Positions 17,936 to 29,900 of a stretch of DNA of 64,000 nt are shown in pieces. The DNA comes from Lomentospora prolificans (lineage: Eukaryota; Ascomycota; Sordariomycetes; Microascales; Microascaceae). The translations under genes and the position numbers were made by a program. A model generated the notes under the pieces. The model was not told the DNA's origin. It ran no database searches and was given only the letters and a program-made list of their open reading frames with translations. Position 1 is the first letter of the stretch. Every line of letters starts with the position of its first letter. The DNA lies in contig JARFXM010000001.1 of assembly GCA_029532625.1 (NCBI GenBank), positions 1,178,001 through 1,242,000 on the forward strand, in the 5' to 3' direction.

Positions 17936-19002
17936 TGTTGCTAGGTGATTATATAAAAGGCGGATATTTTTCTCTTTTCTTATTGTTTTCTCGGACAAGT
18001 GGGGTGGGTTTCGTATTCGGGATACCTGTGAAAGGGGATTTATTGGGTGTATAACTGAAAGTTGAAAGTATTTCGCGGTTTCGAAAGTTCACACGGTCGA
18101 GATCGAGGGTACTCGTTCTTGCAGGTTGGCCGTGAAGAGGCTGTAATAATCTATGGCGATGTCTTCATGTTAAGTATTATCTACAGAGGCGTGTAAGCCA
18201 AATTGTAGGGCCCCCTATTCTAGTCTTACATACATCCTACCACCCCCGCAATCCTCTGACTTCACTGTTGTACAATACGAACGGGAGCCTGTCAGATAGA
18301 TCCTTCCTTCTCTTCGTATTTACGTGCCACATTCCTACACGAATGGACTGGTGGACAAGATGAGATGATGGGAGGGAAGCAGGCTGGGACTGAGGCAAGG
18401 CTGAGTGATGCGCGGCACGCTCCGCACGGACCATCAAACCAGATCGATGGTCCGTGCTGTATTAATTGGTGCTATTAGTAATGACTCACCGACCGCAATC
18501 GTGGGATCAGGCTGATGGAGCGTTGCGAGGATCTGTTCCCGTCACCGTCACACCCCTTCCCTTGATGCTGTGAACCATGTGCTTGATTCCAACTGTACAA
18601 ATGAGAAGGTCTGTGCGAAGAACGGAGCTGTATGAGCTGACATGTGGGGTTCAGGATGGTTCCAGAAAAGGACGCTGGCTCCGCAAACCTTATGATAGCC
18701 AATGGCTATTAGGTAGTAATAGAGCAGTATTATTATTATTGCCTCATAAGATCGTCCCGCCTAGCTTGGTCAGGTTTTTACGGCTCATGAGGTCATGATA
18801 GCATAATAGTCACAGCCCAAATCATACGGCGCGGCAACGAAGGTACGAGAAGAGAATGTATATTTTTTTGAACGCCCGTGACGAAAGAAGCCCTCTTCCT
18901 ACCCGGCCAAACAGACCTGGGTTCTACGCAAAGCATCAACAAGTCCGTCGTCAATCGTGGTAGTTTAGTCACCCGCATCAGTCATTGAACATTAAACGCC
19001 CA
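17936..19002. other. Intergenic region upstream of the NRPS, downstream of the JmjC-like gene
   Basis: No coding region can be supported here. The NRPS promoter must lie in its left part. A TATATAA-like string sits only about 15 bases before the NRPS start, too close to be a convincing TATA box. The one clear structure is the inverted repeat at 18424-18457, listed separately. Confidence 0.6.
18424..18457. repeat. Perfect 12-bp inverted repeat with 10-bp loop
   Basis: The arm GCACGGACCATC at 18424-18435 is followed after ten bases by its exact complement GATGGTCCGTGC at 18446-18457. Length and perfection make chance unlikely. It lies between two minus-strand genes, about 500 bp upstream of the NRPS start and 550 bp beyond the stop of the JmjC-like gene. 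It could be a dyad binding site or a small repeat end; I saw no second copy. Confidence 0.75.
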
Positions 19003-22000
19003 TCACGGAGGCAGTGGTAGCCGGGAGCGTAGGGATCGAATACCGGCCTTAACCGTCTGATACTGTTCGGCAGCCGTAGCCTGACTTGAACGTCGGCCAA
19101 CGTAGTTCTCGTCGTCCATCCACTCCTCCAACGCATCGATGAGGGGAGACAGGTGAAAGGCCACGTGTATGGACTCGTCGGTAGACGCACGGTTATCAAC
19201 AACCCAGAGGAGCCCGTCCAAGGTTTCCGGGATCGTGCACTCGTCCCAGAGCGCCCTGCCTTCCATAAGGCAGGGCTCTGGTGAGAACGTGGCGCGTATC
19301 GCACGCAGACCCGGTGGCATAAACAGGACGTCGTCCTGCTCGAGCACAATCAGGCGGCCTTGACCTCGTGACGGCGACCAGTGGCGGCCGTCCCGCGAGA
19401 ACCGTAGCCAATCGTCGGCGTCGAGATCGGTGGTGACCGCCACAATCTGGACGCCAGCGAGACAGCGAGTCCAGCTGCCGATGAGGGGGTCTACGTAGGA
19501 CCCGGAGAACGCGCCGGCAAAGCAGAGTAGGTTGAAACCCAAACAGCCCTCGACTTCGGTCGGGATCAGGTGTCTGCCCCTACCTACGGTGCCGGTGACA
19601 CGGTCCACCAGCGTCGATAGCAGCCGAAAGCGCGGTAACCTACTCAGGAGCGGCTCGTCCGCCCGCGCCAGACGACGCAGATTCGTGACGCTGCTGATGG
19701 CGGCCGCAGAATCAGACGAGCTCAGATCTACGTCGGCGACCGCTAGGCAGTACTTGGCCAGGCTCATCGACGAACACGCCCCGGTCATGCTGTTTTGTAC
19801 GTCGACCTTCTGCTCTGGAAAGCGCTGCCATAGCATGTCGATGTAATCGACAATATCGTATGTACCGCCGTCCTGAAACTCCTGCTTGATCACGACCGGC
19901 CGACGGAAGACGTAGTCGCTCTCGGCGTAGTTACGGAACGCGTCCCAGCTTAGATACCACACGTCGGCATCCTCAGAGAATGCCACGCAGCTTCCACCCA
20001 GGTGGTGCTCTGGCTCGGCGTAGATGCGGGCCCAACGCTGAGGACCCAGCCAGTCCAGCTGCAGACGGCGTTGGCGCACGACGTCCTCTAACACGTGTAG
20101 GCGCCCCAAGTCCGCGATAAATTGGCGAACGGTATCAGCGTGACGCTCCTGTAGGTTCTGAAGCAATGTAGGCCGTCGCAGCGGCGGCGAGCCGCTCTTG
20201 GGGGAAACCGAACTCGATCGCGTTTGTGCCGCTGGTACCGAATCGTCCACCGAGTAGTCCAGAGGTAACGCATCCTCCTCCGCCGCCACCGAAGCTTGCT
20301 CAATGCTATCACCACCGCTTGGAAAAGCTAAAGGTTGGCCTGACCTTAACCGCGTGGCTGCAGCAGTGGCCTGGCATGGCGTATCAACGGTGCTGCCTGC
20401 TACGCAAGGGCTCGTTGCCTGTGACGTCGAGCCTTCAGATGTCGTTAGTCTCACCCTCTGGTTCTGTCCGTGAACCGTATCTAATCCTGACGCATGTCCC
20501 CTTAAGCTTGTCCCGGGGACTTCTGATACTTCCTGTGTTTCTTCGTGGCCTGCTTCCATTCTTCTCGCACGCTCTCCATCCCGCTGATTTTCATCTTCCG
20601 TGACACTGATACCATGGTTCTCATCCCGGCTTATGCTCACAGCCTCTTGCTCCTCCGCCTCTTCTTCGATGTCTTGAGTGCCCGCGATGCTTTCTTCTAG
20701 ATCGGCCTCTTCTTCTGGGCCGATTCCCTGTTCTGAATGGGCCAGGTCGACTATTATATCTTCCACTTGTTCGTCTGCCCCGGAAACCATATTTCCGTTC
20801 GCTTCTGACCAAGACCAAGGGTTTGCTGTCTTTTCTGTCTCACTCCTACTGTCCACCTCGGCCGACCCGGTCTCTTCCATTTCTCCGAGCCCACCGACAC
20901 CAACAATTACAGAGTTTTCTCTCGTCCCCGTAACGGTGTATAGGTCTGGTGAGTCCGGTCGAGATGTGTTTTCTTCTCCTCCTTCGTCTACTCGTATATT
21001 TACCGGTGTTGGATGTTGATAGCCACTTGATTCATCACTCGCAGCTTGGTCATCGGATTCTGATTCTGACTCTTCAGATTCTTCCGGCCCTGGAGGCTCA
21101 GTATTACCGGGGCTACCACTGTCGCGGGCGATAGAGTGTCCACCGCCGCGAGTACGGGTCTTCAGAGGCCCACGTCTGGCTGCAGTGTCTGGGTAGGCGG
21201 AAGGCGCAGGGCCGGTGGAAGAGAGTCGAGTCCGCTTAGTTGGCCGGGTGATTATTCCGAGATGATCATCTCCATCATGGATATCGTCGTCAACGTCGTC
21301 GTCGCCGCCATCGTCATCGTCTGGTTCATTATTAACCGTGGACGGCACAACCATGCCAAAGTCGTCAAGCTTCAGACCGAACTGCCGGATCGGGGTTCCG
21401 TTGATACGCCGCGCCAACTTGCTGACTTCCTGGCGCGCAGTTGCAGAGGTGGCCTTCGTCTGAGCCCACTCCAACGCGGCGAGTATATCAGATCGCTCAA
21501 CCGGCGAGTGTGGAGCCTGGACTTTGGAAGCGGCCGAGTGCTCACCAACCCGGAGAGCCTTGTTTTTGCCGTGCAAAACGCGAAGTTCGTGGCGCGCCAG
21601 CATCTTGGAGTTGAGCACGTCGACGGCATCTTCCCAGCGCGGCATCAGCATAGCCAGATCGTGGAGCTGACGTAGCAGCGGCAGCGGCAGGGCATGCCAG
21701 CCGTAATAATCAAAACATTCAAGTCCCCAAGCGGCGATAATACCCGATTGGTGCTGCAGATGCTGGCTCTCGCGGTCCCGCATTTTCTTGCCACGCTGCG
21801 CCAGGCGGTCAAAATCGCCCCAGCGCTCATCGTCGCGGCCGTCGTCGGTGCTGCGGACAGCGCGGAGGACAGGCAGGAAAGCGGCGGCGACATTGGCCGC
21901 AATACCGTCGATGGCGAGGATTTTATCACGGTAGATCTCGTGTAGTTTCTGTCGCTCTCGCGCGCCATGGCACGCCTGGGCATCTCGGTGAAAGCTAGCG

Positions 22001-22107
22001 GCGAAGTTCAGGGCCGCCCCGGTGGCTGACAGCAACGACCTGTGGGCTGAGGAGACGTCGATGCCGATGACTGAGGAGCCGGAGACAGGGCGTTCTTGCG
22101 ATGCCAT
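19003..22107 (-). CDS. Large protein with C-terminal JmjC-like (cupin) region, metal ligands apparently lost
   Basis: This is an intronless 1034-residue frame starting at the ATG complementary to 22105-22107. Residues 1-260 are mostly helical and charged. An acidic Asp run follows (about 262-285), then a long Ser/Glu/Asp-rich low-complexity stretch (285-640). Residues 645-1034 look like the JmjC-like C-terminus of many fungal orphan proteins. The block GFNLLCFAGAFSG leads to GSYVDPL, where the family's iron-binding HxD would sit, and the sequence has Tyr871-Val-Asp873. The block DDVLFMPPGL is followed by AIRAT, with Arg938 where the second His is expected. It is therefore probably not an active Fe(II) dioxygenase, though the fold may serve in binding. 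The alignment is from memory of the family. No link to the NRPS is evident. Confidence 0.8.
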   Translation of the reverse strand: MASQERPVSGSSVIGIDVSSAHRSLLSATGAALNFAASFHRDAQACHGARERQKLHEIYRDKILAIDGIAANVAAAFLPVLRAVRSTDDGRDDERWGDFDRLAQRGKKMRDRESQHLQHQSGIIAAWGLECFDYYGWHALPLPLLRQLHDLAMLMPRWEDAVDVLNSKMLARHELRVLHGKNKALRVGEHSAASKVQAPHSPVERSDILAALEWAQTKATSATARQEVSKLARRINGTPIRQFGLKLDDFGMVVPSTVNNEPDDDDGGDDDVDDDIHDGDDHLGIITRPTKRTRLSSTGPAPSAYPDTAARRGPLKTRTRGGGHSIARDSGSPGNTEPPGPEESEESESESDDQAASDESSGYQHPTPVNIRVDEGGEENTSRPDSPDLYTVTGTRENSVIVGVGGLGEMEETGSAEVDSRSETEKTANPWSWSEANGNMVSGADEQVEDIIVDLAHSEQGIGPEEEADLEESIAGTQDIEEEAEEQEAVSISRDENHGISVTEDENQRDGERARRMEAGHEETQEVSEVPGTSLRGHASGLDTVHGQNQRVRLTTSEGSTSQATSPCVAGSTVDTPCQATAAATRLRSGQPLAFPSGGDSIEQASVAAEEDALPLDYSVDDSVPAAQTRSSSVSPKSGSPPLRRPTLLQNLQERHADTVRQFIADLGRLHVLEDVVRQRRLQLDWLGPQRWARIYAEPEHHLGGSCVAFSEDADVWYLSWDAFRNYAESDYVFRRPVVIKQEFQDGGTYDIVDYIDMLWQRFPEQKVDVQNSMTGACSSMSLAKYCLAVADVDLSSSDSAAAISSVTNLRRLARADEPLLSRLPRFRLLSTLVDRVTGTVGRGRHLIPTEVEGCLGFNLLCFAGAFSGSYVDPLIGSWTRCLAGVQIVAVTTDLDADDWLRFSRDGRHWSPSRGQGRLIVLEQDDVLFMPPGLRAIRATFSPEPCLMEGRALWDECTIPETLDGLLWVVDNRASTDESIHVAFHLSPLIDALEEWMDDENYVGRRSSQATAAEQYQTVKAGIRSLRSRLPLPP

Positions 22108-23429
22108 GGAAGAGACTTGACTTTACGCACTAATGTACTGTAATACCTTGAACTTGTAAAGTCATCTTCCTAGTTTTCAAGGTTGTTGAATTTGTGGTTT
22201 GTAATAAACCGAGCGATGATACAGCAGGAGTGCGTGGCGCGGGCGTAAGTGAGCAAGCGTCTGAGCCAACTAATAACCATTCGACGCTTCAACGGATTGC
22301 CCCATTAGTAAGGACTAGTATTAACAAAGAGGGCGGTGAGATTATTCTGGCTGGTTGTCCATCCATTGTGGCCTATTTAATAGACTGTTCGCGCGCATCG
22401 GCCCACGGACGGCACAGTCCGAATATTATAATACATTCTTAGGATCTAATATAGTATCTGGGGCTCTTTTGTAGAGATCCGAGATTATTACGGGATCCAA
22501 GGTCAAGCTGGGGCTATGGGCGCCTTACGGCTTTCTATGTTCCCATGGACCCCCCATTGCTTCGCGGGGGTCATTCTCATCGGTCTTCCGTCCCTTGGCG
22601 GGGCCTCTGCCGCTTCCTCCTATTACATCTCGGCGCCGCTGTGTATGGATCCTTAATTTTCCTTGCAGAGTGGGTCGAGTGGCGCTGCCGTTGCATCGCC
22701 ATCACATCAGCATGCAAGAGTATCTCGGGCCAAGAACCGACGAGATCATGTACGAATAGGAAGCCCCCAGTCCCGCAAAGTTGTCAACTACGGGCAACGT
22801 CACCGGGCACTTTGGTTGCGTGTGTACGACCCCAGGTGGACAGACATGTGTAATCGTTCAATGGCGCTTAATTTACAAGAACAGGGCTTAGTTCGTCGGC
22901 AGTACGTATACACCAGGCCACCCACGTAGTTTGTCTGTGCGCGTGTACTCACAACTGGCTGGCTTTGTTCCCTATATACCTAAAAGTACCAAAGTACCTA
23001 CGAGATGCACCACTGCTACCGTCTACATAAAGTAGCTTTAAGTACTGCTGACCCCATGCATCTGCACTCTCGGAAAAATAAGCCGGAAGTTATTGCATGG
23101 TAAAAAGTACCGAACGGTAAGGTAAGATGAACATGAAGTAAATTTCAGATCGGTACTATCCACAAATGGCACAATTGGAGGAGCATTTGGACTGTTTGTT
23201 AACAAAGGGGTGCTACTGACGGTTCCCCTAGACAATTCTAGTGTGTTTCAGCGTATGGAATCGCGAGTTTGCGGAATTTTTACCCAGTTTTAGGAAAGGA
23301 TAACTAAAGAGAAAGAAGCGGTTGGAACTAAAGCTGATAATATGCTTCCTTGCTTCATCATATCCCTACCCGACACTGATTTCGCTCTTAGCTGCATATT
23401 CCTCACCTCTTCTATTAGAATAGTGGGGA
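22108..23429. other. Intergenic region, no gene recognised
   Basis: No frame in this stretch has a recognisable domain or credible coding character. The region contains ordinary-composition sequence, and I see no repeat, tRNA or transposon signature. Confidence 0.5.
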
Positions 23430-23437
23430 TATAAAAA
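23430..23437 (+). promoter_or_regulatory. Candidate TATA box for the small gene at 23565
   Basis: TATAAAAA sits about 130 bases before the ATG at 23565, in a GGGGATATAAAAAGGC context that fits a core promoter. It supports, but does not prove, a plus-strand transcript. Confidence 0.4.
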
Positions 23438-23564
23438 GGCTCGACTAGAATTTTCGACTATATACTAGGATAACAGATCATCGAAGATGCCCCAAACACT
23501 ATGCAATGCACAGTGTAATTAAATCTATTAATACTACGAAGTAGACAGCTTTTCTCGCCAGGGA

Positions 23565-24221
23565 ATGCTGTGCTGCTTATTCACTATCAATAGATTCAAC
23601 CTCATAATAGAAATAACGTTGATCATAGCCGCTTTCGTCCTGATAGAAACCGTCCGGCGCCGGCGAAATCTAGCTTATACAAACCTTTGGGAGAGACTGT
23701 GTCAGAGAGCGTATGTTCATCATCAATGTAATGTCTGCCCCGTCCCTTACCAGAAGATATTAAATCCATGACCAGATCTTGAGTGGGTTTCTGCTTCACC
23801 TATTGACAGCTATTCAGGCCATCTTGAAGATCCTCACAAAATAGACCCCTCAACGACGGAAGAGCCAGCCAAGGTGCCTGCTCCAGACAAGGAAGGAGCC
23901 CTTCAGTCACTCAATCATACTCGACCACACGCGACCTCGCCAAACTACGCTAATAGAGAACGGCTTGAGCGGACCGCACTAACATGTCGCGACGCTGGCA
24001 ATCAATTTTTGCGCAGAAGCCGCTGGCAGGGTGCTTGGAATGAATTCAATCAACGCACCGAGGACGACCTAGTGATCGGGCGAGGCCGGCTGCGAGCCAC
24101 CGCAGCCAAATGGCGTGTCGATGGAGACCAGGCTTCCTCAGCCCAGCCATGGGATCGGACTAATGGCTTTCGATATCAAACTACCAATCGCCAATGGCGC
24201 AGCCTTCAACTCCCACGATGA
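23565..24221 (+). CDS. Possible small membrane-anchored protein, two exons
   Basis: Frames beginning at ATG 23565 and continuing to the TGA at 24219-24221 share one phase. They are interrupted by one TGA at 23769. A GTATGT donor at 23711 and an AG at 23808-23809 would remove 99 bases, including that TGA, without changing frame. The join is 23565..23710 with 23810..24221, giving a protein of about 185 residues. The N-terminus has one hydrophobic span (about residues 12-30, LIIEITLIIAAFVLIETV) followed by RRRR, as in a signal anchor. The rest is basic and polar, with no family I recognise. A TATA-like string lies upstream. It could also be a chance frame or a relic. Confidence 0.35.
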
Positions 24222-25783
24222 CGGTGACACAATCATGATGTAAATTAATCGGGATAACTTTGGATGTTCTAAACGTCTTTCACCTCTAGTGCCGACGCGT
24301 ATGTCACTCACTGTATTTGCTCTAATACCTTTTCGAAACGACTCATAGCAGCTTTTCAGCGATTCTACTCGACGGGGTCGCTGTGGGATTTATTAATATT
24401 GAGGGAAGATGATGCTCATGACCCTGATGATTATGATCGTAGACGGAGGTGATGGTGATTTTGGAATTTCGTCACTACTGGTCTGATGCTCAATATTCCA
24501 GTGGCAGGTACGGAGAGAGTACTGGTCCCCCAAGCGTGAACACTTGAGAGACTGGCCCACAAGGAGTGTTTTGCAGAGCATGCACACCGATTATGCAGCG
24601 GCGATTCCGAGAGCGAGACGAGCTCCCTGGATGTTTGAGCCGGGCTCATATCTGACCACGCCGGTAACCGCAAGATATAGGAGTGGCCATTCCATGAACG
24701 AGGAGAAGTTTCTTGTGGGATGGTCGGCAATGTGTAGCACGTTGCCGAGCTATTAACAGGCCCGCGGGGAGCCTTGGCTAGTGGATTATGTCTACACAAG
24801 TGCCTATCCTAACCCGGTACACAGCCAGAAGACTGGTCCAACAACGTAGATGAGGAGAGCTCGAATTCCTTCCCTCAAAGCCGGGCACAAAAGCCGAACG
24901 TCGGATTGAATACGTGGCCGATTCAAGCGTTGAGGAGACCTCGCGCCTGCATCGGCAGTCGCGCCACTGCCTAAGGTCCAGTAAGATACTAGACTATCAG
25001 TACACTGGTCCTACCCTCCAGTCTCATAGTCCCTACCCTAAGCCATAAGTAACCCTTCTCAACTCGGCGCTCTCCCGGATTCTCTGCAGATTCGAACTAC
25101 TGGGCTTGGCAATGACTAGCGGTAAAAACGGGTGAGGCTAGCAGATGACAAGGGCGAAGCTAGCGAGGACGATAGCTATCCTATGGTCTATCTCTAAAAG
25201 CTCGTCCTCTTCTTACCTTTATTAGTATCAGCATTGTTACAATACGGTTGCATATCCGCGTATAGCCCGAGTCCAGCATCCCTGTTAACTCGCCATTTGA
25301 GGAGGGTCCTATAATTAGCGCAGGTTGAGATACCTCAAATATTCTTCAGCTAGAATATTATTGTGAATTTCCTCATGCAAGTTCTCATCTCTAATCAATC
25401 ATCATATTAGCAGTAGCAAGTGACTAAGGATGTATTGCTTGATGGGGAAATATGTAAGGTGTAGGGTCTCTAATCCCTTGCTTTGCATCATTTCTCTTAT
25501 CTCCACTAGTGAGGCATATACTTTCAGAATTTCATCTTTGATGTAACTTATAGTGATAATGACTGGGAGGTCGTCTTCGGGGAATTATCTGTTTCAGCAA
25601 TAACTAAGGCTGGCTTCAGTTATCTCGTGGACAGTCATTCGCTATAAAGCAAACATAACCTATCTCAGAATATAAAGGGCCTGGAGTATATCGCTTTCCC
25701 ACTCTATGATCTTCGCCTAGTTCTGACCGTAAAGAATATCCAGTCCTGAAGGTGTTTAGTCAACAATTTCTCGAAGCCAACCA
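24222..25783. other. Intergenic region, no gene recognised
   Basis: Several short frames overlap on both strands around 24.4-24.8 kb, but none has a recognisable motif and most need non-ATG starts. Composition falls gradually towards the AT-rich block on the right. Confidence 0.45.
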
Positions 25784-25865
25784 CAACAACTTTAATATAC
25801 GCACCTGTAACAACCCGGTCTGACGTACAACAACTTTAATATACGCAACAACTTTAATATACGCA
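25784..25865. repeat. 18-bp direct repeat, three copies
   Basis: The unit CAACAACTTTAATATACG followed by CA occurs at 25784-25803, 25828-25847 and 25846-25865. The last two copies are in tandem with an 18-bp period. It lies just outside the AT-rich transposon block. Confidence 0.85.
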
Positions 25866-25959
25866 CGCATACGCAATATACGACGATTGAAAAACGATTG
25901 ATCACTAAGAAAACACACCTACATGCTCCCGAACGCACACCCACAGCAGGTATTAGCCA

Positions 25960-26490
25960 GCCGCCCAGCCTCCTATACAGAACTAGCAGTAGATTATAGT
26001 AATATATAGCTTAATAAGCCTACTACCTTACTACCCTATATACCTCTATACCCTTATACTATTATACCCCTAATACTACTTATAATTATAATAACTACCC
26101 TCCCTTAAGAAGTATTTAATAATATATTTAAAGGATACCTAGACTTCCTAGTTTTACTAATACTATCTCCCCCCCTCTTATCCTACTATACCTATACTTA
26201 CCTATACCTATTACTATCCTATTATACTCTTATAAGTACTACTATATCCCTACCCCTCCTAACCTTACTACTAATAGTATTAGTTACCCTTATTAACTAC
26301 TATAATCTCCTAAATAATATTAATAATACCTTTAAATATATCTACTAAATCCTCCTAGTAGATATATTTAAGTAGATCTAGTTAGTAATTAATAGCTTTA
26401 TTAGTACTATACTAGCCTATTTTACTTACCCCCCCCCTTCTATATTAATATCTTAACCCCTCTAACTATCCCCTTTTTAGTCCTAACCCC
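25960..26490 (+). mobile_element. RIP-mutated fragment, probably the 5' part of the LINE split by the chromovirus
   Basis: This stretch is AT-rich, almost free of CA, TG and CG dinucleotides, and pyrimidine-rich on the plus strand. The LINE sequence that resumes at 33884 has the same properties. The change in composition is abrupt at 26491, the first base of the chromovirus LTR. No protein domain is readable. Continuity of composition across the insertion is the only evidence for joining it to the LINE at 33884-38280. Confidence 0.45.
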
Positions 26491-26989
26491 TTTTTTATCA
26501 CAGGCTGACATGACCTCTTATGCAGGCCAGGCAGGCAAGCATAGCAGAAAAGGATAAACCCCAGCACAACCCAGGAAGGCTAGGAACTAGACAGCACAAC
26601 CCAAGCCAATAGAATTAAACCTGGCTCCTCTAGACCAATCAGAAGAAGACTACATCCAGGATAAGGGCAGTCCAGAAGGACCACAGCAGGAGTAGGTATA
26701 GTCTAGGAAGGACTGCACTAAGGGTAAGTACAGTCTATAGGGGGACTGCACTCCAGGGATCTATAGTCCCATAAAGGAAGAAGTCTATATAAGTCATAGT
26801 TATTACTATTATATATTCTAGTTATTCTTTAGTTCTACAGTAGTCAATTCAAGTCACTCTATAAACCACACTTAAATATACATTACATACCCTTATTATT
26901 ACTATCTAACTACCTCACTTATCCACTAACAGGCCTAACTATTCTAACCTTAAAGCAACTAACCCTATTAGAAGTATTAGAATATCACA
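26491..26989 (+). repeat. 5' LTR of the chromovirus
   Basis: This 499-bp copy aligns without gaps to 33385-33883. By hand count the two differ at about 44 sites, of which about 42 are transitions. It is on balance the less mutated copy, for example keeping TG and CA near its start where the 3' LTR has TA, but its last 20 bases are the more mutated ones. Confidence 0.92.
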
Positions 26990-26999
26990 CATTAACTAC

Positions 27000-29900
27000 T
27001 CCTATTTAGTAAGTAACCCTTTCAAACAGTAAAGAAACTAACAATAGGAACCATAGCAAATAAAACTGCATCTAGCACCAGTATCATAGCTGCCAGTAAG
27101 GAACAGCTTACCAAAAAGATCAAGGAACTTATAGAGCAACTTCAACAAGCCTAACAGCAGAATACTCAACTCCAGGAATAACACCAACCTATCACACATA
27201 AAGACATATCATCTCTCTTCTAAACTATTATCTAATCCACCACTAACACTATTATAGAAGCAAGGAAGCCTAAGGTCCACTTCCCAGAACCTAAGAAGTT
27301 CAATAGAAGCTATATCAAGCTATAGTCCTTCCTCATATATATAAGGGCATATTACAACCACTATAGAATCACTAATACTACTACTAAAGTTACTAGCATA
27401 ATAGGATTCCTAGTTAGAGACACTATAGCATAGTTTAAACCAACCTTACAGGACTACTACACCAGTAAACCTACACAATAAGACAGCATAACCAAAAGAA
27501 TATTCAAAAACTACAACAACTTCAAAGAAGTTATTAAAGGGGCTTTTAGAGATCTAGATAAAGACCAGACTATAAAACAAAAGCTCAAGGAAACCTAACA
27601 AAAGACCTCAGCCTTAGAATATATATCTAAGTTCTAATAAATCACTATATACCTTAAATAGGATAACAAATCCATAATCAAACACTTCTACCACAGGTTA
27701 AAGGACAAAGTAAAAGATAAAATTAATAAGATCCTAGATACTCCTATAGAACTTAGAAAGTATATAGACCTCACTATTAGGATTAACAACCAACTATATC
27801 AACAGCAACTAGAGAAACACCAGAAGACACTATACAGTAGAGGATATAGCAAAAAACAGGAAGCTAACACTAGGAAACAATATAATAGCAATACCTCATA
27901 GAGAACTCACCTAGGGCCTATAGAACTTAATTCCACTATACAAAGAGACAACTACAGAATTAAGAAACAAATAGAAGACTATCTCAGTAAATACTACACC
28001 TATAGCTACATAGGATATTTCACAAGAGAATACTAAAATAGAGGAAACTAAGGAGCAGGGAGAAAAGAATAAGGAGACTAAAAGAACAAGAGCTAGAGGC
28101 CTACACCTTAAGGAAAAACCTAGAGCAACAACAAGCAAAGCAGAGCTAGCAATAAACCCACCACCTAAACTCAGACCTTAGCTAGTAGCACTATCCTAGA
28201 CCACCAAGTTATACATTAGACTACATACTATAATAACAACTATTAAGTATACTATAATAAGAAGGATAGAACTAGATACTACCTACAAAAACCATAAACC
28301 CTTATAACTATAGAAAGGGAAAAGGCTAGACTAAGTAACCTCAAAGCTAATAATATTAAAAAGGAGATACTTACAATACTTAAAAAATACCTAAAAGTAG
28401 AAGTAAAAGAACTAAACATCACCATATTCCACCAGAAGCATCACAACCACAAGCAAGGCAAGAAACCACCTACAGAATACACTCAATACATAAAGTAGAT
28501 CCAAATTACCTTACAACAACAACAAAAAGGGAAAGAGGTCAAGAACCAAGGACTTCCCCCTTATTAAGAAGTAATACCTAGTACTAAAGAAAAAGGAACT
28601 ACCTAGAAAATCAATAAGTATATTAAAGACACTGAAAAACTAGCAAAGAAAGTCTAGGACCTTAAAGAAGTAATTAATAAACTAAACAACACTCTCTACA
28701 ACCAACTCAACAAAAATTAAAAGAATAATCTACCAAAATAGTTCAAACTAATAATCAAGAAACTCAGTCAAATCAAAACACAACAAGTAGAAATAGCTAG
28801 AAGACTAGAACATATAGAAACAAGAACTAAAAATATAGAGGAACTTATACAAACCACAAACCACAGAACTAACAAAACTATCACCAGTATCCTAGAATAG
28901 ATAACCAAACACAACAAACTCATCATAAAAATACAAGGACAAGTCAAGGGACTCAAAACCAAGCTTAACAATATAGACATAGTAGCTATACAGGCATACA
29001 CTGAAGCTATAGAAAAAGAAATAGACACAGCAAAATAAGACATCTAGGCAATAAGGGAAGCAAGACTACAAGTAGCACAACAAAACTTCAAACACAATAA
29101 ACAAGCTATAAAGATATACAAACAACAGCACAAAGAACTATAAAGATAATAAAGCCTAGAGAACACTTCCAAAAAGGTATAAGGAAGCTACAAATAAGCC
29201 ATCATACTAGAAAACCAAAGTCTAAATATCATAAGCTCTAATAAAACCAAACATTTAAAAATACTAATTATAATTCAAGGACAAACATACAAAGCCTTAA
29301 TAGACAATAGAGCACAAGGAAATTTCATCTCACTAGACATAGTAAATAAACTACAACTCCCATAGAATCACAAGGAATAACCATACCTATTAAGTAACTA
29401 TAAAGGAGAACTTATCATATATAGAAAAGGCATAGTAAATATAGAGACTATACACCTCAATATCATAATCCAAAACCAACCCAATAAAATATCCTTTAAT
29501 ATCATAGAATCAAACTATCCTATTATAATTAGCATACTATAGTTAAGAACCCAAAACCTAAGAATAGACTAGATTACTAATCAGCTTACTTAGACTAGGA
29601 TCCAAGGAGAATCCATCAATAATTCAGTCCCTAAGCAGTATTAACTAGAGTAGTATACACTAAACAAACCAAGAGCCTTTCAAATAATAATATATATTAA
29701 AGCACTCACCACTAAAAATTCAAATCACCTATTAAAAGGAAAGAAATATAAACAAAACCAGATAATATATTACATAATAAACATAACTACCACACTAACA
29801 AAAGAAGAAACAATACAGAACTTACCACTATAATATTACAAATACAGCAAAATATTCATAGAAGAATTAGAAACTAGACTCCTAGAATATAGTAAATAGG

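Noticed and set aside
21136..21675. 179-codon plus-strand frame
   Set aside because: It is antisense to the Asp-rich and helical part of the 1034-residue JmjC-like protein, with the composition of a shadow frame.
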